Shown in pieces: positions 63,142 to 64,000 of a stretch of 64,000 nucleotides of DNA. The first letter of the stretch is position 1, and each line of letters begins with the position of its first letter. The position numbers and the translations under genes are program-made. Below the pieces are notes generated by a model. That model had not been told where the DNA came from. It saw only the letters and a program-made list of their open reading frames with translations, and made no database searches. The stretch is taken from assembly GCA_024278455.1 (NCBI GenBank), contig JAJRTE010000298.1, forward strand, positions 25,792 through 89,791, read 5' to 3'. Source of the stretch: Myxococcota bacterium (lineage in GTDB: Bacteria > Myxococcota_A > UBA796 > JAJRTE01).

Positions 63142-64000
63142 ATGCCCAGGTCTTCCAAATTCTTCTACGCCGCGGTAATCATTCTGGTCTTCGTGATCAT
63201 CGGACTGGTGGCTGCCATCTATCTTCAACGGCAGTCAGTGAATCGCGCGCGACTCAAAGACAGGCTGCTCGTCGACGGCCGCCGGCTCGAGGCCATCTCG
63301 GAGAAGGCCAGGCTCGTCACACCCCATCTACCGTTGCTCGAGCAGCAGGCACAGGCACTGGAGCAACAGTTTCGACAGCTCAAGCCCCGCCTCTACTCGG
63401 AAGCCGATCGGCCGGCTGTCGAGTCTTTCTTGAACCAGATCACGCGAACGTCTCAACTGGAATTGGCCGGCATCGAGGACGTGGCGACGGAAGAGACACC
63501 GCTGTTCAAGGAACACGTTCTCAACGTCCGCATGGTGGGTCCATTGAAGAATCTGCCGGTCTGGGCGAACAAGTTCTTCGAGCACCCCCAAGTTGCGCGA
63601 ATAGACCGAATCTCTGTCATCAGCCCCGACTACAGGTTTCAGGACGTGAAGCTCAAGGTCACCATCCGCCTGTTTGAGGCACAGGATCCGATGACCGTTG
63701 CGCCGGGCAAGATCGATTTCGATCGCTTCGGCGTGGACCTGAGCTACGTGCCGCCGGACGCCGACACAGATGACCCCGACTACGGTCCCGCCTTGAAGGA
63801 CACGATAACAAAAGCTCAGAAACTCGATGCCATGAAGGAGGATCTGGCCAATGCGGAATCCTTCGAGCGCAAGATCGCCGGATTCCAGAAGCTCGTGACC
63901 GAAACCCAGGCCCTCGTGGATGCGGTGGAAACCAACCGGAGAACGGTGCTGGAGAACCTGCCCACGCTCTACGTCAGGGCACGCAATTCCCCACTTGGCA
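63142..64000 (+). CDS. PilO-like pilus assembly protein (3' end outside window)
   Basis: At least 286 residues. One N-terminal membrane helix (about 8-28) is followed by a long coiled coil (about 30-100) and a ferredoxin-like domain (about 105-170; VESFLNQI, RMVGPLKNLPVW, VKLKVTIRLF). A second coiled region runs to the edge. This is the plan of PilO/GspM inner-membrane alignment subunits. The ATG at 63142 has GAGGAGA upstream. Neighbouring pilus genes would be expected beyond the window. Confidence 0.72.
   Translation, partial: MPRSSKFFYAAVIILVFVIIGLVAAIYLQRQSVNRARLKDRLLVDGRRLEAISEKARLVTPHLPLLEQQAQALEQQFRQLKPRLYSEADRPAVESFLNQITRTSQLELAGIEDVATEETPLFKEHVLNVRMVGPLKNLPVWANKFFEHPQVARIDRISVISPDYRFQDVKLKVTIRLFEAQDPMTVAPGKIDFDRFGVDLSYVPPDADTDDPDYGPALKDTITKAQKLDAMKEDLANAESFERKIAGFQKLVTETQALVDAVETNRRTVLENLPTLYVRARNSPLG

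Larger units (their letters stand above)
1..64000. repeat. Dispersed highly iterated palindrome CTCGAG
   Basis: CTCGAG recurs through most of the window, in genes of both strands and in gaps. I counted 10 in 21361-22680, 13 in 25601-28219, but only 7 in the 9-kb lipoprotein gene and 1 in 6262-8492. In the gpsA gene its seven sites use all three codon frames (CTC GAG, NCT CGA GNN and CTC TCG AGT), so protein sequence does not explain them. See findings. Confidence 0.85.

Noticed and set aside
1..64000. CRISPR array, tRNA or rRNA genes
   Set aside because: No direct repeats with regular unique spacers and no tRNA TPsiC-like or rRNA segments were recognised. I could not run a covariance search, so a missed tRNA is possible.

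Overview
This is a GC-rich bacterial window (roughly two-thirds G+C by eye) with dense genes and many GTG and TTG starts. The gene content suggests a Myxococcota or 'deltaproteobacterial' lineage. The main reasons are eukaryote-like Ser/Thr kinases (one with PEGA, one with a formylglycine-enzyme-like SUMF1 partner), a MopE-type Asp/Asn/Cys motif in a giant repeat lipoprotein, orphan type VI-like DUF2169 genes, a PilZ/acetyltransferase fusion, a sigma-54 activator and a PilO-like pilus protein. No rRNA, tRNA, CRISPR array, phage or intact insertion sequence was recognised.

Layout. 1-5025 (minus): an ABC-2 exporter operon (ATPase, permease, anchored protein, NtrC-type regulator) followed by a mitochondrial-type citrate synthase cut by the window edge. 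5521-6144: a scramblase-like gene. 6262-8492 (minus): a compact cassette of uncharacterised genes including a TIGR04255-like protein with an apparent frameshift in a C7 tract. 8791-15130 (minus): a tandem FAD reductase, a beta-barrel protein, a lipoprotein and a membrane-anchored metallopeptidase. 15131-22529: deoxynucleoside kinase, B12-type radical SAM enzyme, PAP2 phosphatase, divergent EF-G paralogue, YjbQ family protein and Ap4A phosphorylase-like protein.

22736-28219 (plus): a Ser/Thr kinase and a SUMF1 protein separated by one in-frame TAG, then a glycerol-3-phosphate acyltransferase and a divergent GpsA, which together look like the first steps of glycerolipid synthesis. 28226-28807: a secreted C-type lectin. 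29439-33193: a four-gene type VI-associated module (VgrG-tip-like protein, two DUF2169 proteins, one unknown) behind a near-consensus promoter whose -10 lies in a perfect palindrome. 33325-38458: a long basic disordered protein with tandem repeats and an orphan adenine methyltransferase. 38781-47795: a 9-kb gene for a lipoprotein of about 3,000 residues with about 27 Ig-like repeats. 48072-53743: a coiled-coil protein, then YbjN, type II thioesterase, GNAT and polysaccharide deacetylase genes. 54096-60835: a PilZ/GNAT fusion, a PEGA kinase and a zinc-ribbon PEGA protein. 60985-64000: MeaB GTPase, two lipoproteins and a PilO-like protein running off the edge.

The most striking signal is not a gene. 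The palindrome CTCGAG is iterated through almost the whole window, at 5-8 copies per kb where I counted, against about 0.3 per kb expected from composition. It occurs in all three codon frames and is scarce in a few blocks (the giant lipoprotein, the 6.3-8.5 kb cassette, the lectin). This resembles the HIP1 octamer of cyanobacteria and gives an internal marker of native versus acquired DNA.
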